Positions 32,462 through 43,958 of a stretch of 64,000 nucleotides of DNA are shown in pieces (position 1 is the first letter of the stretch; the number at the start of each line of letters is the position of its first letter). The notes under the pieces are model-generated. The model had not been told where the DNA came from. It did not search any database and worked only from the letters and a program-made list of their open reading frames with translations. The DNA lies in contig NC_086374.1 in NCBI RefSeq assembly GCF_036588685.1, positions 19,274,886 to 19,338,885 of the forward strand. Reading direction: 5' to 3'. The DNA comes from Mytilus trossulus. Its lineage: Eukaryota > Mollusca > Bivalvia > Mytilida > Mytilidae. Position numbers and translations under genes: made by a program.

Positions 32462-35400
32462 CTTAAATTAAAAAAAATATCTATAGAATGATTTTTTTAA
32501 ATTTTTGTCTTTTTCTTTTTTAAGCATGGCGTTGCCAAATTATTTTTGACTTTTGAGTTTGAATGTCCCACTGGTATTTATCGACTCTCTTGTGTAAGAA
32601 ATATTGTTGCTTTATACTAGTTTCCATGATTTAAAAGTACACTTAGCTGTGTCATATTTTTTGTTTCATTCCGCTTATTATTTACGTTGAGCTGGTTCTG
32701 AATTGCAAGTAAACAAACTGATTATGATCATGCTGAAGCTATCATACTGAACTACACTTGGTTTGAAATGCTATTACACTTAGTTTTTAGTTGATTTTAA
32801 TCGGATCTCAACACAACTACACGTACAGAAGAATGCATTTCATTATTAGACAACTGATATAAGGAAGTTCATACTGTGTTACATACTGAGTGTAGGCAAA
32901 ATCTAACATTCTCATTCAACTACAATTTTTTTACTAGATTTTTTACTCTTTATATACATATTTTAAAAATAAAAAACTTTCAAAAGTTAAAACAGAATTT
33001 TTCAGGTCAAATCTAAGAAAAATGCTGGATTTTTATATGATAGTTTATATTCTATTCTCATAGCGTGAAAGGCTTCAACATTTTGAAATCCTCGTTTAAA
33101 AAATGAATAATACAAATATTTAAATCTCTTACAAAAACGTTTGTGCATTTGTGTTTAAAATTCTTAGCAAAATAACCAAAAATAGCTTGATCTCAAATTA
33201 TTTCATATTTTAAATGGTTATGAAAAATGTCGAACGGGATATTCAGAATATAGGATAAGCCAAGTCAATATGATGTTCTACAGATCGTATATTCTTTTTC
33301 TGTTTCTTTTGCCGTGTTCACTTGTCACTCTTCACATCTGAACATAACTATAAACCTACACGACTTTGTATAATGATTGAAACAGTTCTTGAGTTTTAAA
33401 CTAAAAAAAAAGAACTGAGAAGAAATTATAATAATAAAAGTATTGAATCATACTTCCGTTTGCTTCAACTTGGGGTTGTTTCGTCTGTTTATTATTCCTT
33501 GTAGTAGTTATCGGAGATGTCGATGTCATATCATCATTTGTCTTGAAATCCTCTGTTGTCGCAGTGAGCATAGTTGTTGTTTCCTCATTTGTCTTGAAAT
33601 CCTCTGTTGTCGCAGTGAGCATAGTTGTTGTTTCCTCATTTGTCTTGAAATCCTCTGTTGTCGCAGTGAGCATAGTTGATGATTCCTCACTAGTCATAGT
33701 CTCCGTAGAAGTGGGAGTAGTACGTCGGACTTCGGTAGATGTTGTATCTTGGAATAAAACTTCTGTAAAACAGTTGTGTATTGTGCTCTCATAATGTCTT
33801 TAATCTATGAATGATCTAATATGTATTTCTAATGATATGGCTAGTGATAGGTAGTTTTACTGTTTGACCTTGCAATTCTAACGAATTCTCATGATAGTTA
33901 TGAAATTTACCAGACTTATAATTTAATACACCAGACGCGCGTTTCGTCTACAAAAGACTCATCAGTGACGTGCAGATCAAAATATTTAGAAAGCCAAACA
34001 AATATAATGTTGAAAAGTATTTTGGACCCACAATTCCGAAAAAGTTGTGCCAAAAACTGCTAATGTAATCGATACAGGGGATATACAATGAATGAGATTT
34101 TCTTTCAAGACTTTTTATGTTAAGTTTTTAAATTTCATTTGTTTTCCCGAATGTTAGTATTCTAGTGCCGAATATGTGAACACCAGTTCATCTCTGTAAA
34201 TGTCCAAAGGTAATGATTTTTAAAAGTTTAGCTCTTAAGAGATGGATTTATTTATCGTTTTCCCCAATTTTGAGTTGTTTGTATACTATTTATTTTTGTA
34301 TTTTGATTAAACACTTCGAGGTTCAAATAACAAAAGGCCATTATGAAAAACAGAGAATGGCTTGAAAATATTTTTTTTTTATGACTTTGAAATAAGGGAC
34401 ATGGGATGAAAATCCAAAGTTGTAAGCCAATTGTTTAGTTTAAATTGGGTCAACATGATTAGAGAGCTCTTTTTTTTTGCCCTTTTTAACAAAGTGTTCA
34501 AATAATACCGTTTTACTTCTAAAAAGTATAAAAACACGACTTTCCATTTTCAGTTTTTCTTGTATAAATTAAAGATCGTTTAAACTGTTAGGCTATGTAA
34601 ACTGGGAAAACGACGTGCCAAGTCGTAACATATATATGTTTTGTCTCTATAAGCAAATATATAAGTAACAAACTAAAACATATATGTAAGGAATGAAAAA
34701 TCATACCATCGTTTTCTTCAAGTGTCGTCTGTTTGTTTTGCATTTGTGTAGTCATTGATTCTTCAAGTGGTGTCGTCTGTTTGTTATTCATTGGTGTAGT
34801 CATTGATTCTTCAAGTATTGTCGTCTGTTTGTTATTCATTGGTGTAGTCATTGAAGATGTGGTGGACATATCATCATTTGTTTTGAATTCCATCGTTGTC
34901 GCCGGGAGTATAGTTGTTACTTCCTCGCTAGTCAACAGTTGTGTAGACGTTGGAGCATTAATTCCGGCTTCGGTAGTAGTATTGTCTTGGGATAAAGCTT
35001 CTGTTGTGTTTTGTTGACTTTTCACAACAATAGCTATAAGTAATGGATGATTCAATATGTTGTTATATGTTTTATATTGGACATATTAGATATATAATAT
35101 ATGAGGCAAAGTTAACCACTTTAACAATATGCAGAAAGAATTGCTAGTCGAATTAATGGAATACATGTCAATCAAAACATTGATAAATCAACGAATATAT
35201 AAATAAGGATAATTTAATAATTGAATATAGATAAAACTATTGTGTATTTAACAGTTTTCATTGATGTAAATGTTAAATGACTGTATGATAAAACACATGT
35301 TTACATACCAGACACACATGTATAAAAAACAATTGGAGTTGCATTTAATCATACACCCAGTGAAAATCGATAATTCTTACCCGTCGAACAGTTTTTATCA

Positions 35401-35478
35401 CCAGTATGCATCCATCCAGGACAGCATACCATTTCTGAAGCGTAGTATGGAGTATTTCTTGCACTTCGCCCACAACAC
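32298..35478 (-). CDS. Secreted EMI-like / mucin / peritrophin-A protein, 3' four exons
   Basis: Four minus-strand exons with matching phase-1 junctions: 35478-35381, 35033-34707 (or from 35000), 33762-33454 and 32461-32298. In order they encode an EMI-like Cys module (CCGRS...VCCPGW...DKNC), two homologous Thr/Ser-rich mucin exons with in-frame repeats, and a C-terminal peritrophin-A chitin-binding domain (CBM14) ending in TAA. The spacing C-x12-C-x5-C-x9-C-x12-C-x5-C fits CBM14. Such proteins are extracellular; in molluscs they occur in mucus, gut lining and shell or byssus matrices. The signal peptide and first exons lie further right and were not found. The exact role is unknown. Confidence 0.8.
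32505..32600 (+). repeat. Penelope-like tail fragment in an intron
   Basis: AAGCATGGCGTTGCCAAATT...TTTGAGTTTGAATGTCCC matches the tails at 4743-4800 and 29498-29560. It is opposite in direction to the host gene. Confidence 0.6.
32601..33453 (-). other. Intron of the peritrophin/mucin gene
   Basis: AT-rich with no feature other than the Penelope-like tail just before it. The donor on the minus strand is GGAA|GTATGA at 33453. Confidence 0.5.
33454..33762 (-). CDS. Mucin-type exon (17-residue repeats)
   Basis: 309 bp, phase 1 on both sides, acceptor CTGTTTTACAG. It begins VLFQDTTSTEVRRTTPTS and contains three copies of a 17-residue Thr-rich repeat built on TNEETTTMLTATTEDFK. It ends KQPQVEANG. 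Dense Thr/Ser suggests O-glycosylation. Confidence 0.8.
33540..33690 (-). repeat. Coding minisatellite, 51 bp x 3
   Basis: Direct repeats of 51 bp (exactly 17 codons), the first two nearly identical and the third diverging at its end. The unit is a multiple of three, so copy changes keep the frame. Confidence 0.92.
33895..34090 (-). repeat. Dispersed repeat family B, reverse copy
   Basis: ACACCAGACGCGCGTTTCGT, ACTCATCAGTGACG and AAGCCAAACAAATATAATG are the reverse complement of the family B blocks. The copy lies in the intron between the two mucin exons. 34091-34706 is intron with no other feature. Confidence 0.85.
34707..35033 (-). CDS. Mucin-type exon (16-residue repeats)
   Basis: It ends LEEND with donor GATG|GTATGA at 34706. 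Two acceptors, TTATAG (exon from 35033) and ACAACAG (exon from 35000), both keep phase 1; the second aligns with the acceptor of the sister exon but has a poor pyrimidine tract. ALSQDNTTTEAG and NAPTSTQLLTSEE match the sister exon, showing exon duplication. It has three copies of a 16-residue repeat on ESMTTPMNNKQTT. Confidence 0.75.
34710..34855 (-). repeat. Coding minisatellite, 48 bp x ~3
   Basis: Units of 48 bp (16 codons) in direct array with few differences, separate in sequence from the 51-bp units of the neighbouring exon. Confidence 0.9.
35381..35478 (-). CDS. EMI-like cysteine exon
   Basis: 98 bp, acceptor TTTGATAG and donor ACGG|GTAAGA, phase 2 in and 1 out. It encodes CCGRSARNTPYYASEMV and CCPGWMHTGDKNCS. 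The CCPGW...C ending is the hallmark of the second half of EMI domains; the first half must be in an upstream exon not identified here. Confidence 0.65.
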
Positions 35479-35713
35479 CTATCAAATAAGATCATTTTCT
35501 CCAATAGTTCTTACTGAACGAATAATCATGTTAGAATTATTGGGTAATGTTAACTAGAATGAGAGTCAGGGTGCTAAATTTTTCGTTTCAATTGTGAACA
35601 CATTTCGTCATGTCAAGGCCATTTTTAGCAGATTAGACGATATATATTTGGCAAATTGTTGAGCTTGTTTGGTGATCAACAGTTGCTCATATCAACGCCA
35701 TTTAGACTCTAGT

Positions 35714-35718
35714 GTTTA
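35714..35718. repeat. Left 5-bp target-site duplication (GTTTA)
   Basis: GTTTA directly precedes the CAC terminus at 35719 and is repeated exactly at 38806-38810 after the other terminus. Confidence 0.85.
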
Positions 35719-35787
35719 CACGGTGGGTATGGTTGTCCTGCGAGAGAACGTACTGTGCTGGTGATTTGGTCCTGACGGGTGCTGGTG

Positions 35788-36025
35788 GGTCCTGATTCTG
35801 TGCTGGTGGGTTTGTTTACATTGTATCAGAACGGCAATAAAACGACTGTTTTGTTGCTTAATTTTTCTCTGATGTGTCATAAGTACCATGCAAAGTATAT
35901 TACAACAATATTATATTGCAAAAGTCGTGCAAGTTCGTTAAACGGAATTGTCCTGACGTTGTGCTGGTGATAAGAAAAAAGGTCCTGGTTCTGTGTTCCT
36001 ATGTCCTGGTTCTGTGCTTTTATAT
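35788..36025. repeat. Left subterminal repeats of TIR element 1
   Basis: 'GTCCTGRTTCTGTGCTGGTG' recurs after the left TIR: GGTCCTGATTCTGTGCTGG at 35788, then variants near 35950, 35980 and 36000. They are related to the TIR interior (GGTCCTGACGGGTGCTGGTG). These are candidate transposase-binding sites. Confidence 0.75.
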
Positions 36026-38357
36026 TTTAGTTAAAAGTGGCATATATTCAAGATCATTGATGCTGTACTGTTATTGACTTATTAGCTGTTGTCTGCTTTC
36101 TTGAAATTGACATTGTTGTGAATCTGTTTACTGTTATTATGAGAGAGAAAATACCCCTATTTTTAAATATTTTTTTTAAACTAACTGTAATCTTATTTAT
36201 TGGCCTGTTAATGGAACCCTTCTTGCCCCCTTTTAAGATAAGAAAATATGTTTACGATTTTCGGGATTACGATCATTTTGCAAGATCACCAAAATACGTT
36301 GTAATTTATACAATACTTATATAAAGTAGATGATGTGGTATGTTTGTTGTCAATGGACAAATTTCCATAAGAAACCAAAGGAAGTATGTGTTAACAACCA
36401 TACGTCATCGTACGACCTTCAACAGTTACCCATAAAATAAAAATGGAGAGCAAAAATATAGATCAAAAGGACTTTCTGAGCGTTTGAATCATGTCTTTAG
36501 CAGCTTAAAACACATTTGTTTGTGAACAATTGAGTGCTGACTATAAGAATGACAATAGTATTGCGGGTTTGTTTGTTTGGTGTTGGGTTTGTTTTTTTTT
36601 TTTTGGGGGGGGGGGGATAAGTTAGAGCGAGGTTACAGTGAAAGCTTGGAACAGTTTCCCGTAAGATTTAAAAGTTGTATTGTAAAAGAAAAATGTATCT
36701 TATAGCTATTAAGAATCCTTTGCTGTAAGATTTTTCCAACACATTTTTTTGTTGTCTAAACGGTTATCAGGTATTTTTTTTCCCGAAAGTTCGATAGAAC
36801 ACTAAAAAAAATCACTATTTCATGAAAGGACAGGCTAGAATATGTCAGAGAATGAAGACGAGATAACCTAGAGAACACTAATAAAATTAAGATTTCTTAG
36901 CTTTTTTCATTTCAAAATAAATATTTTTGATAAAGAATTACGGGGGAGGAAGTGAACAATGTGTCCTTCTTTTCTATATATAAATATTTTTCATGAATAA
37001 AATTAAATGTGCCTTGATTATAATTGAAAATGAGTAAATGGAAAAAATACCCAACTAAAATACACTTTTATTTTAATATTGGTAATATCACTAAGTACAA
37101 GTTGTGTGTGTCAAACACAACATCTCTGTAGTAATGACTCCTTACTAAGATGTTTCACTTCATTCATTTTTTTTCTGCATTTTTTTATATTGTGAAATCA
37201 TAGAATTATTATATTAAAATGTAGCCTTAATTTATATTTAAAAAAAACTGAATCTAAAGCCAGATATATCAAACATTTTTGTTTCCATCTATCCGTTTTC
37301 AGGACTTTAACAACCAACAATAACACGCCTTGAAAGTAAAATGCGTACTCGGCTGTCTGTAATCGACCATTTTTAGACACCCCAGGCTCCTAAAAAAAAG
37401 CCGGGATGAGGGTTCAAAGATGCAAATTAAGAACTTATATCAATATTTTATCTTTTCGTGTACGGTTTATGACCCCTCCTGTGGCCTGTCAACTCCGAAA
37501 TGTGCAAACTGCAATAGTATCAAAACAGCACAGACAATGAATAATAGAGATATAATTTTGTACATATATCAAGGGGAAACTTCTTGCAAAGCATTATTAT
37601 TTATAGTTCATTATTGTATTTAGTAGAAAAAGCGAATTAAATGAAAATAAAATCACTATTTTTGTAGAAAATTCACATACCTTTGTACAGAGATTTTTGT
37701 TATGTTTAGCATGGGATCAACACAATGGTTCATTACCGACGGTAAAAAAAATCAAAATGTCTATCTACCTTGCACATTTCAGAAAATTCAGATCAGATAA
37801 CGGAACTGGTTCCAGTAACATTTATAAGCAATTTAAGATTGTGACCCTCACAGTTTCCATTCACCACAAATACAACGAATCATTTTAAATACAAAAAAAA
37901 TACGTGTTGCATGCAGCCTTTTGTTTATCTATTAATATATGTATACGGATAAAGTTATGAAAGGCATCAGGGTCATCAGGGTGAGGAGTCCATGTCATCT
38001 GAAATAAATGCTAAGCATAGATCTAGAAAGCGACAGATAATCATGACATTAAAAAAGTCTCTTCTTTTCGACTTTTTTCGAACAAATTGACACATAAAAT
38101 GAATTATATAGTATTGTGGAATTTTTAACTTATTTAAGAAACCATATATTAATTGTTATCTGATATTGGACGAAACATGTTGCCCTTTTATGTTATTATG
38201 TAATACAAGTTCAGATCATTTGAAAACACATATTAAACAGCCAAATGGATGCACAAGAGCTAAAATAGGAGTCATAGATCCTGTTGGCAACAATTATCTG
38301 GCTAATTTTATTGATTTTGTAACATTTGTTTCAAATATGACCAACTTCTTATCCAAA

Positions 38358-38424
38358 ATCACCAGCACCGTATCAGGACCCACCAGCACAATGACAGGAC
38401 CCACCAGCACAGTATCAGGACATG
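38358..38424. repeat. Right subterminal repeats of TIR element 1
   Basis: Three adjacent 21-bp units of the form CACCAGCACMRTATCAGGACC, inverted relative to the left subterminal copies. Confidence 0.85.
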
Positions 38425-38840
38425 AATAAATTGAGAAAATGCTAAATTTTAATAAATTGCAATGTTTTTTCACAAAATTGTTTTATCGTGTGGATTGCGG
38501 TATAGAAAGCGGACTCTGTGAGCATTTTTGTTTTATTTTTTCAGTTCGAGATTTTCTGAAAATAAGCATTTTTGTGTTACGCTTACTGAAACAGTTTAGA
38601 GGGTCAATTTTTTAATGGTTCATATATGAACCCCTAAGAAACGAAATGGAAAAATCTCAACTGTTTTCTTCCATTTTTTATGAGTGAAAACGTCAAAAAT
38701 CATCATTTTCGTCTTTGTTTACATTTTTTCATTGATCACCAGCACCCGTCAGGACCAAATCACCAGCACAGTACGTTCTCTCGCAGGACAACCATACCCA
38801 CCGTGGTTTAGTTGTCAATCAAACCGTATCTCCTTATTCT

Positions 38841-38870
38841 GATATATATATATATGTATATATATATGCA
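38841..38870. repeat. TA microsatellite
   Basis: (TA)n tract interrupted by one G. It lies just outside TIR element 1. Confidence 0.8.
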
Positions 38871-40297
38871 GAACAGCGACAGTAAAATACATTAATAGTT
38901 CTTGAAGTCATAATACGACAACACAATTATCTAATTCCAATGAACTTCGATTCTTTTAAGATGAGTTGAAGATTGAAATTTCACAAAAAAGAATACGGAA
39001 TCGGATAGAATGAATCTTAAATAAGTCTAAAACTATAACTATAGAGATACCGGAAGTATGTCAACAAACTATGGATTGAATAAACAAAAAAGACCACTGC
39101 AAAATATATAAGACGGTAAAAAACAAATAGCTTTAGTTTTATCATTCCATAGTTTAGTCCTTTTTGCATTGCTTTGATTGCTAAAATTGTCTGATTAATG
39201 AAGGAAGACATCAAATTGAAATACTATACAATTATGTTAAATACTTATCTTAATATTCCTTCATACCGATTTGAAATTATTTCAGTTTAAAGGAATCGGT
39301 TGGAACAAAACCCCCGGTACAAACAGACATACATTTGAGAATAAACAGTCGTATTCGAATCATTATCTGACATCATAGTAAAACAGTTCACGACATTAGC
39401 ATATCCTGCATGCGGCTATTGGTTATAGCTATCAAATTTGACAAACTTAATTATGTTCGTTTGTTTCATCATTAACAAATAATACTATTATGCTTACCAC
39501 CATAGTCTTTTACAGCTGCAGTAATAGCTTGTTCTGTATTTTACAATCTTTCTTGAACATACATGGCTATAAGAAAATTTACAAATATATTTAGTCTGTA
39601 CAAATTTTAAGCATACCCTGTTTATTTTTTTCAATAATAACTAAAAAATGCAAGTGAAGTTATGGTAACGTTTTGAAAAATCGATACTTTACTATCTTCT
39701 AACAAGTTATATTCTCATTTTTTGTTTCCACTTTGCATACGAGCTACTGTAACTTTTTGTTATCTTACCCTGAAAAACTGTTTTCTCCATATGTATAGCA
39801 GAGTGAAATTAAAACAATGAGCAAAAAGTACAGAGAATGCATCTTCCAACAAGTTGAAAATACTTGGACAAGAATATTCTATAGCAGCTGTTGCTTCTGA
39901 AATACTCGATTCAAATGAAATGATATAGAAACAGTGTTCCAATATTGATTCGATTTTTGAATTTGATACTCATTTTATATTTGAAATTACAAGAATCGTT
40001 CTATATATAGAACCAAAGAGTCACGTATAACATTTTGTTTCAATTTTTTCATTAACCAAGTTTAAACAAAACCCAGTGAAGTTAAACTATTTCTGAAAGA
40101 AAACAAGCTGTTGTACAAATACTATTAATAGAGCATAGAACATTTTATCTCTTGGATAATTTTATTTTATTTGATGTTTACTGACAATTGAAAATAACTA
40201 ATCGAAATTTGATTATTCATTACTTTGTAAAAAAGGTATAAACAATAAAAATATGATTGTTATGCTAACCGGCGTATATGAAAATTAGGAGATGTTG
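38871..40297. other. No assignable feature
   Basis: AT-rich. Two minus-strand stretches with splice-like ends (39506-39546 and about 39772-39925) are discussed under rejected items. Nothing else seen. Confidence 0.4.
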
Positions 40298-40370
40298 TTT
40301 AATTGCCAATGAAACAAATACTCATAAAGACCAAATGACAAAGATACGAACAATTACATGCTATCGTTAA
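40298..40370 (-). repeat. Dispersed repeat fragment (family E end)
   Basis: GAGATGTTGTTTAATTGCCAATG is the reverse complement of the end of the copy at 54405-54440 (CATTGGCAATCATACAACATC). Confidence 0.6.
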
Positions 40371-40769
40371 ATTTTTTTTCTTGTAACCTTTCTACTGTTA
40401 AAAGACCAAATTTTGAAATATAATAAATGTCTTAATTTAAAGAAACAGTACAAACAAAGATATTATTGTGTTGCAATCGTCAATTAACACATTGTTTCAA
40501 TTTATTTAATATTAGAATGCTGTTACACTCACCCATTATTAAAAAAACTTTTTAAAGTTCAAATAACACTTATCATAACTTATGAGTATAAATACAAATA
40601 AAAATGATCGTGACTATGTTTACCAGGCACTTAGTAGGTGTTTTATTTTGACATTTAATTGTTCGACAATCCATACAACATCTCTATATGCATTGTTACA
40701 ACCTACAGGTGGAATATTCGTATGAATGGATGACATCTTAAGAAAAACGTGTTATGTATGTCGTAGGAG

Positions 40770-40960
40770 ATTTTAGGCCTACACACAGATTTGGCTATAA
40801 TTTTTGAACCTTTTGGATTATAGCTCTTCATCTTTTATATAAGCTTTGGATTTGGATTTCAAATATTGGCCACGAGCATCACTGAAGAGACGTGTATTGT
40901 CGAAATGCGCATCTGGTGCAAGAAAATTAGTACCGTTAATTTTATTGTACAAGGGAGTAC
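40770..40960 (+). repeat. Dispersed repeat family B, divergent copy
   Basis: 'TAGCTCTTCATCTTTTATATAAGC', 'CGAGCATCACTGAAGAGACG' and 'CGAAATGCGCATCTGGTGCA' correspond to the family B blocks with substitutions in the signature. Confidence 0.6.
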
Positions 40961-43440
40961 CAGAATTTTTCAATTTTTATGACAAAATTATAAAAATAGA
41001 CCAACACTGAACCTGTAGTCTTATTTACCTTTTTATTATTTGGGCAGATGTGCCATTCCAAAAATATTGGAAAGTTTAGATACATACTTATTTCAACGGC
41101 GACACATGTTACAAAACTAGTAATCTAGATATATCTTGTCAAAATATAAAATAATGTAAATAAACCAGTTTACTATATGTCTTTTCTGTTTTAATAACGG
41201 AGTAAATTAGCAACTTGTAATGAATGAAGTATAAAAATCTTTAATCATCCATATTCGGCATTACGTATTTCAATTAAAATAGGACAATGTAGAAGGTTTT
41301 TGAGTTCGTAGCGGACATTTACAACATGATTGAAATATTGATAAGAAAATACTGTATTTTTGTTTTTATCAAAGATACAAACATGATTCACAATTAAACA
41401 CAATTTCAAAACAAAGAATGACGCGAGTTAATAAGGTATGTTCGGAGAGCATGAATCACGCTTTATAACCTGGATTAAACAGTGTCAACATAAGCGTTCT
41501 ATTTAGAAGAGCACATGAGACTTCTCCCGTTGTTTTGGTGTCTGCGTGTTCCACAGTCTTTATTTGATATGTTATTTATCTTCTGTTTACTGTTGTTTGT
41601 CTTTTGGGCATTTTCATTTTTGTTTTGCCATACTGTTGTCATTTTGTCTTTGACTTATGAGTTATGAAAATTCAAAACTCGTTCACATCTACCAATTTGA
41701 AAACAAATGTGACATTTCCTATTTGTTAGCATGCATTCCCTTATGTATAAAATCGTAGATTAGACCTGATTTTATAGCTAGCTAATTTAAACCTCTCACT
41801 TGTATGACAATTGCATTATATTGACAACAATGTGTGAGCAAAACAATAACAGGTAAATATGTCAATAATTGCGTTACAGCAGTCAACATTGTGTTCTAAT
41901 CCTAATCACTATATAAACAAAAAATTATGTCAACATAAGTAATAATAAAAATATATACGTAACATATAGAAGAAGCACATAAACAAAAAAGATAGACAAG
42001 AATACAAATATTGACCCTAGAACCATAATACAATGGCGGAAGGTATTGAAATACCCGACCCAGTCACAACGGATATTACCCAAAATGGACTGGACAGTAA
42101 AGGTTAAAAATATACAAAGACACATAAAATGAATACTATTACAAGTAATAACGATGATTAACAATGCTAGGTCTTAGAATCTATATCTAAACTCCATTAT
42201 CTATTATTAGTGATTAGTCAAAGGTACCAGGATTATAATTTAATTCGCCAATCAATGTGAAGTTGATACGGAATATTTATAAACAAGGTCTTGGTATATA
42301 CCAATGAATTTTGTATATTTTAGGGAATTTTTTTTCCTATAATATTTCTAGCCGCAAAATAATGAGTATTGCTGTTCATGTTGTGGAAAGGGACAAATAA
42401 CACGATCGACATCATAAATCCTTGAACTTTGATTTTGATGAGCATTTAAATCAAACACAGACTTGATTAAATATCAGTTGTAACTTGTAATGTCATTAAA
42501 TTACCAAGTTTCGTAAGAGGGAACTATAAATCCAATGTATAAACAGGACACAACAAATAAAATCGTGTTTTCTCCTTGACAGTATTGAACAATAAACTGA
42601 TAAACAAGTGTTGTAGTCCTTTTTACTGCTACTTAATCAGTTTTACAAAATCAAATCAAAACCGTTGTAGATGGCAAAACAAATTTCAGGATTTCCCAAG
42701 GCATGTATATGGTTGAATTAATGCAATTGTTTCTGTCTTTTATTAGGCTTTAACATGGGATTGTCACGCTGATATTACACCTTTTTTAATGGACTTTAGA
42801 TAATCGGTCGACACTCTTATATATTGAAGTCAAAATTCCATCGAATTGTTTCAACGTTTTCAATATTTTAAGGCAGTACCGGCATTAACCGTTGGAAATT
42901 GACATCCGATGTGATATAATAAACTTGTTCATACATGAATGTAGATGACATTTCGTAAGATTTTGTAACTGTCTTTAAGATGTAAGCTTCGATACGTTGT
43001 TTTGCTTAGTGAAATGATTGGTCGATAAATATTTATATATATATATAGTATAAAAATGAACATAACGATATCGTTTGAAATGACAGCTGACCGTTCATTT
43101 AAATGATCTAATTCCATAACTTATTATAGTTTATAAGGTATCGACACACATCAAGTACAAACCATTACAAGTACACACATCAAGTTACGTAAAAATATAT
43201 TTAGATTGTCAAACACACCAATGTCAATAAATCAAGGATATGATGCTTTTATAACCCTGCCGCATTTTTTACCCGTCCCAAGTTAGGATGATATGTAATA
43301 AATAAAATGGTAAAAACTAAACGATTCGTAAAATTGTAATTACATCAAATTCATAACATTACACAACTTCAAAACAAGTGATTATTATACATTCCATAAG
43401 TCAGCCGTAATAAGTGTTTAGATACACGATTTTTTTAATG
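40961..43440. other. Mostly featureless, one family B fragment
   Basis: 42205-42275 has a partial reverse family B end (AGGTACCAGGATTATAATT). A possible plus-strand first exon at 42034-42105 is listed under findings. The remainder, including a TA tract at 43030-43050, shows no supported gene. Confidence 0.4.
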
Positions 43441-43476
43441 TGTTTTTATTGGCTTTGAACTAGCAGCCAGTAGCTT
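43441..43476 (+). repeat. Dispersed repeat family E, left part (interrupted)
   Basis: TTTTTATTGGCTTTGAACTA followed by GCAGCCAGTAGCTT aligns with 53914-53960. It continues at 44780 on the other side of TIR element 2. Confidence 0.55.
43472..43476. repeat. Left 5-bp target-site duplication (AGCTT)
   Basis: AGCTT immediately precedes the CACTGTG terminus. It is repeated exactly at 44775-44779 after the opposite terminus. Confidence 0.85.
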
Positions 43477-43898
43477 CACTGTGTATCATCGCCACCGGAA
43501 ATTGGGTACTGACGAAGCGGGGAGAAACAGAAAAAAAATAAACAAGTTAAGAATTCATTCAATTTAAAGCATTTCCACTCATTTGATGAGGGTGCCGCTT
43601 AAGAACTGATTTTCTGATATATAATTCTTTAAATTATTAGGCCGATAAGTACAAAATAAATACAAGATTTTGTGTAATACTCCAAAACTTGCCACTTAGT
43701 ACAGGAAAATTTCGAGGTCTATCGTCCTCTGTTGCCCCATTCTCAAGATATTGAACTGTTTTTCATTATTTTTCCAGACACGATTTTAGATTATTGTAGT
43801 GTGGCATCATACTTACTGAAATTTGTTGCATTTTAAAGAATATAGACCATAAAAAATAAAGTCTAGGGTACGGCAACTTGCTTGTGTTGACAAATTTA

Positions 43899-43958
43899 CT
43901 GTATGGCAACTTGTTTTCAACTGTATGGCAACTTGTTTTCAACTGTATGGCAACTTGC
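43899..43958. repeat. 22-bp tandem repeat inside TIR element 2
   Basis: CTGTATGGCAACTTGTTTTC-type units at 43899 and 43921, with a partial third at 43943. A related 'GGGTACGGCAACTTGC' precedes them. Confidence 0.92.

Larger units (their letters stand above)
35719..38805. mobile_element. 3.1-kb TIR element 1, CACGGTG ends, 5-bp TSD
   Basis: The terminal inverted repeats 35719-35787 and 38737-38805 are 69 bp and identical. They start CACGGTGGGTATGGTTG. GTTTA flanks both ends. CAC-initiated TIRs with 5-bp duplications characterise Transib and RAG-like transposons; hAT elements with short TSDs are the alternative. The interior has only short frames (for example 36118-36324 and 38166-38429) and no transposase or RAG motifs that I can see, so it is non-autonomous. 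A T-then-G homopolymer lies at 36589-36616. It sits upstream of the EMI exon of the minus-strand gene, probably in an intron. The identical TIRs imply a recent insertion. Confidence 0.85.

Noticed and set aside
36118-36324. Transposase fragment in TIR element 1
   Set aside because: The 68-codon hydrophobic frame shows no DDE, RAG or zinc-binding motif; treated as chance.
39506-39546. Minus-strand mini-exon EQAITAAVKDYG with AG and GTAAGC ends
   Set aside because: Only about 13 codons, and its phase does not fit the EMI exon downstream. No domain; splice-like ends are common by chance.
39772-39925. Minus-strand open stretch with a good acceptor (TATTTCAG) and donor (CAGG|GTAAGA)
   Set aside because: Encodes an unrecognised hydrophobic sequence (CPSIFNLLEDAFS...), and the phase does not match neighbouring exons of the peritrophin gene. 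Not enough to call.
41925-42164. Minus-strand hydrophobic ORF with a signal-like start
   Set aside because: AT-rich low-complexity Ile/Leu/Phe run, overlapping a competing plus-strand reading; no domain or junction.
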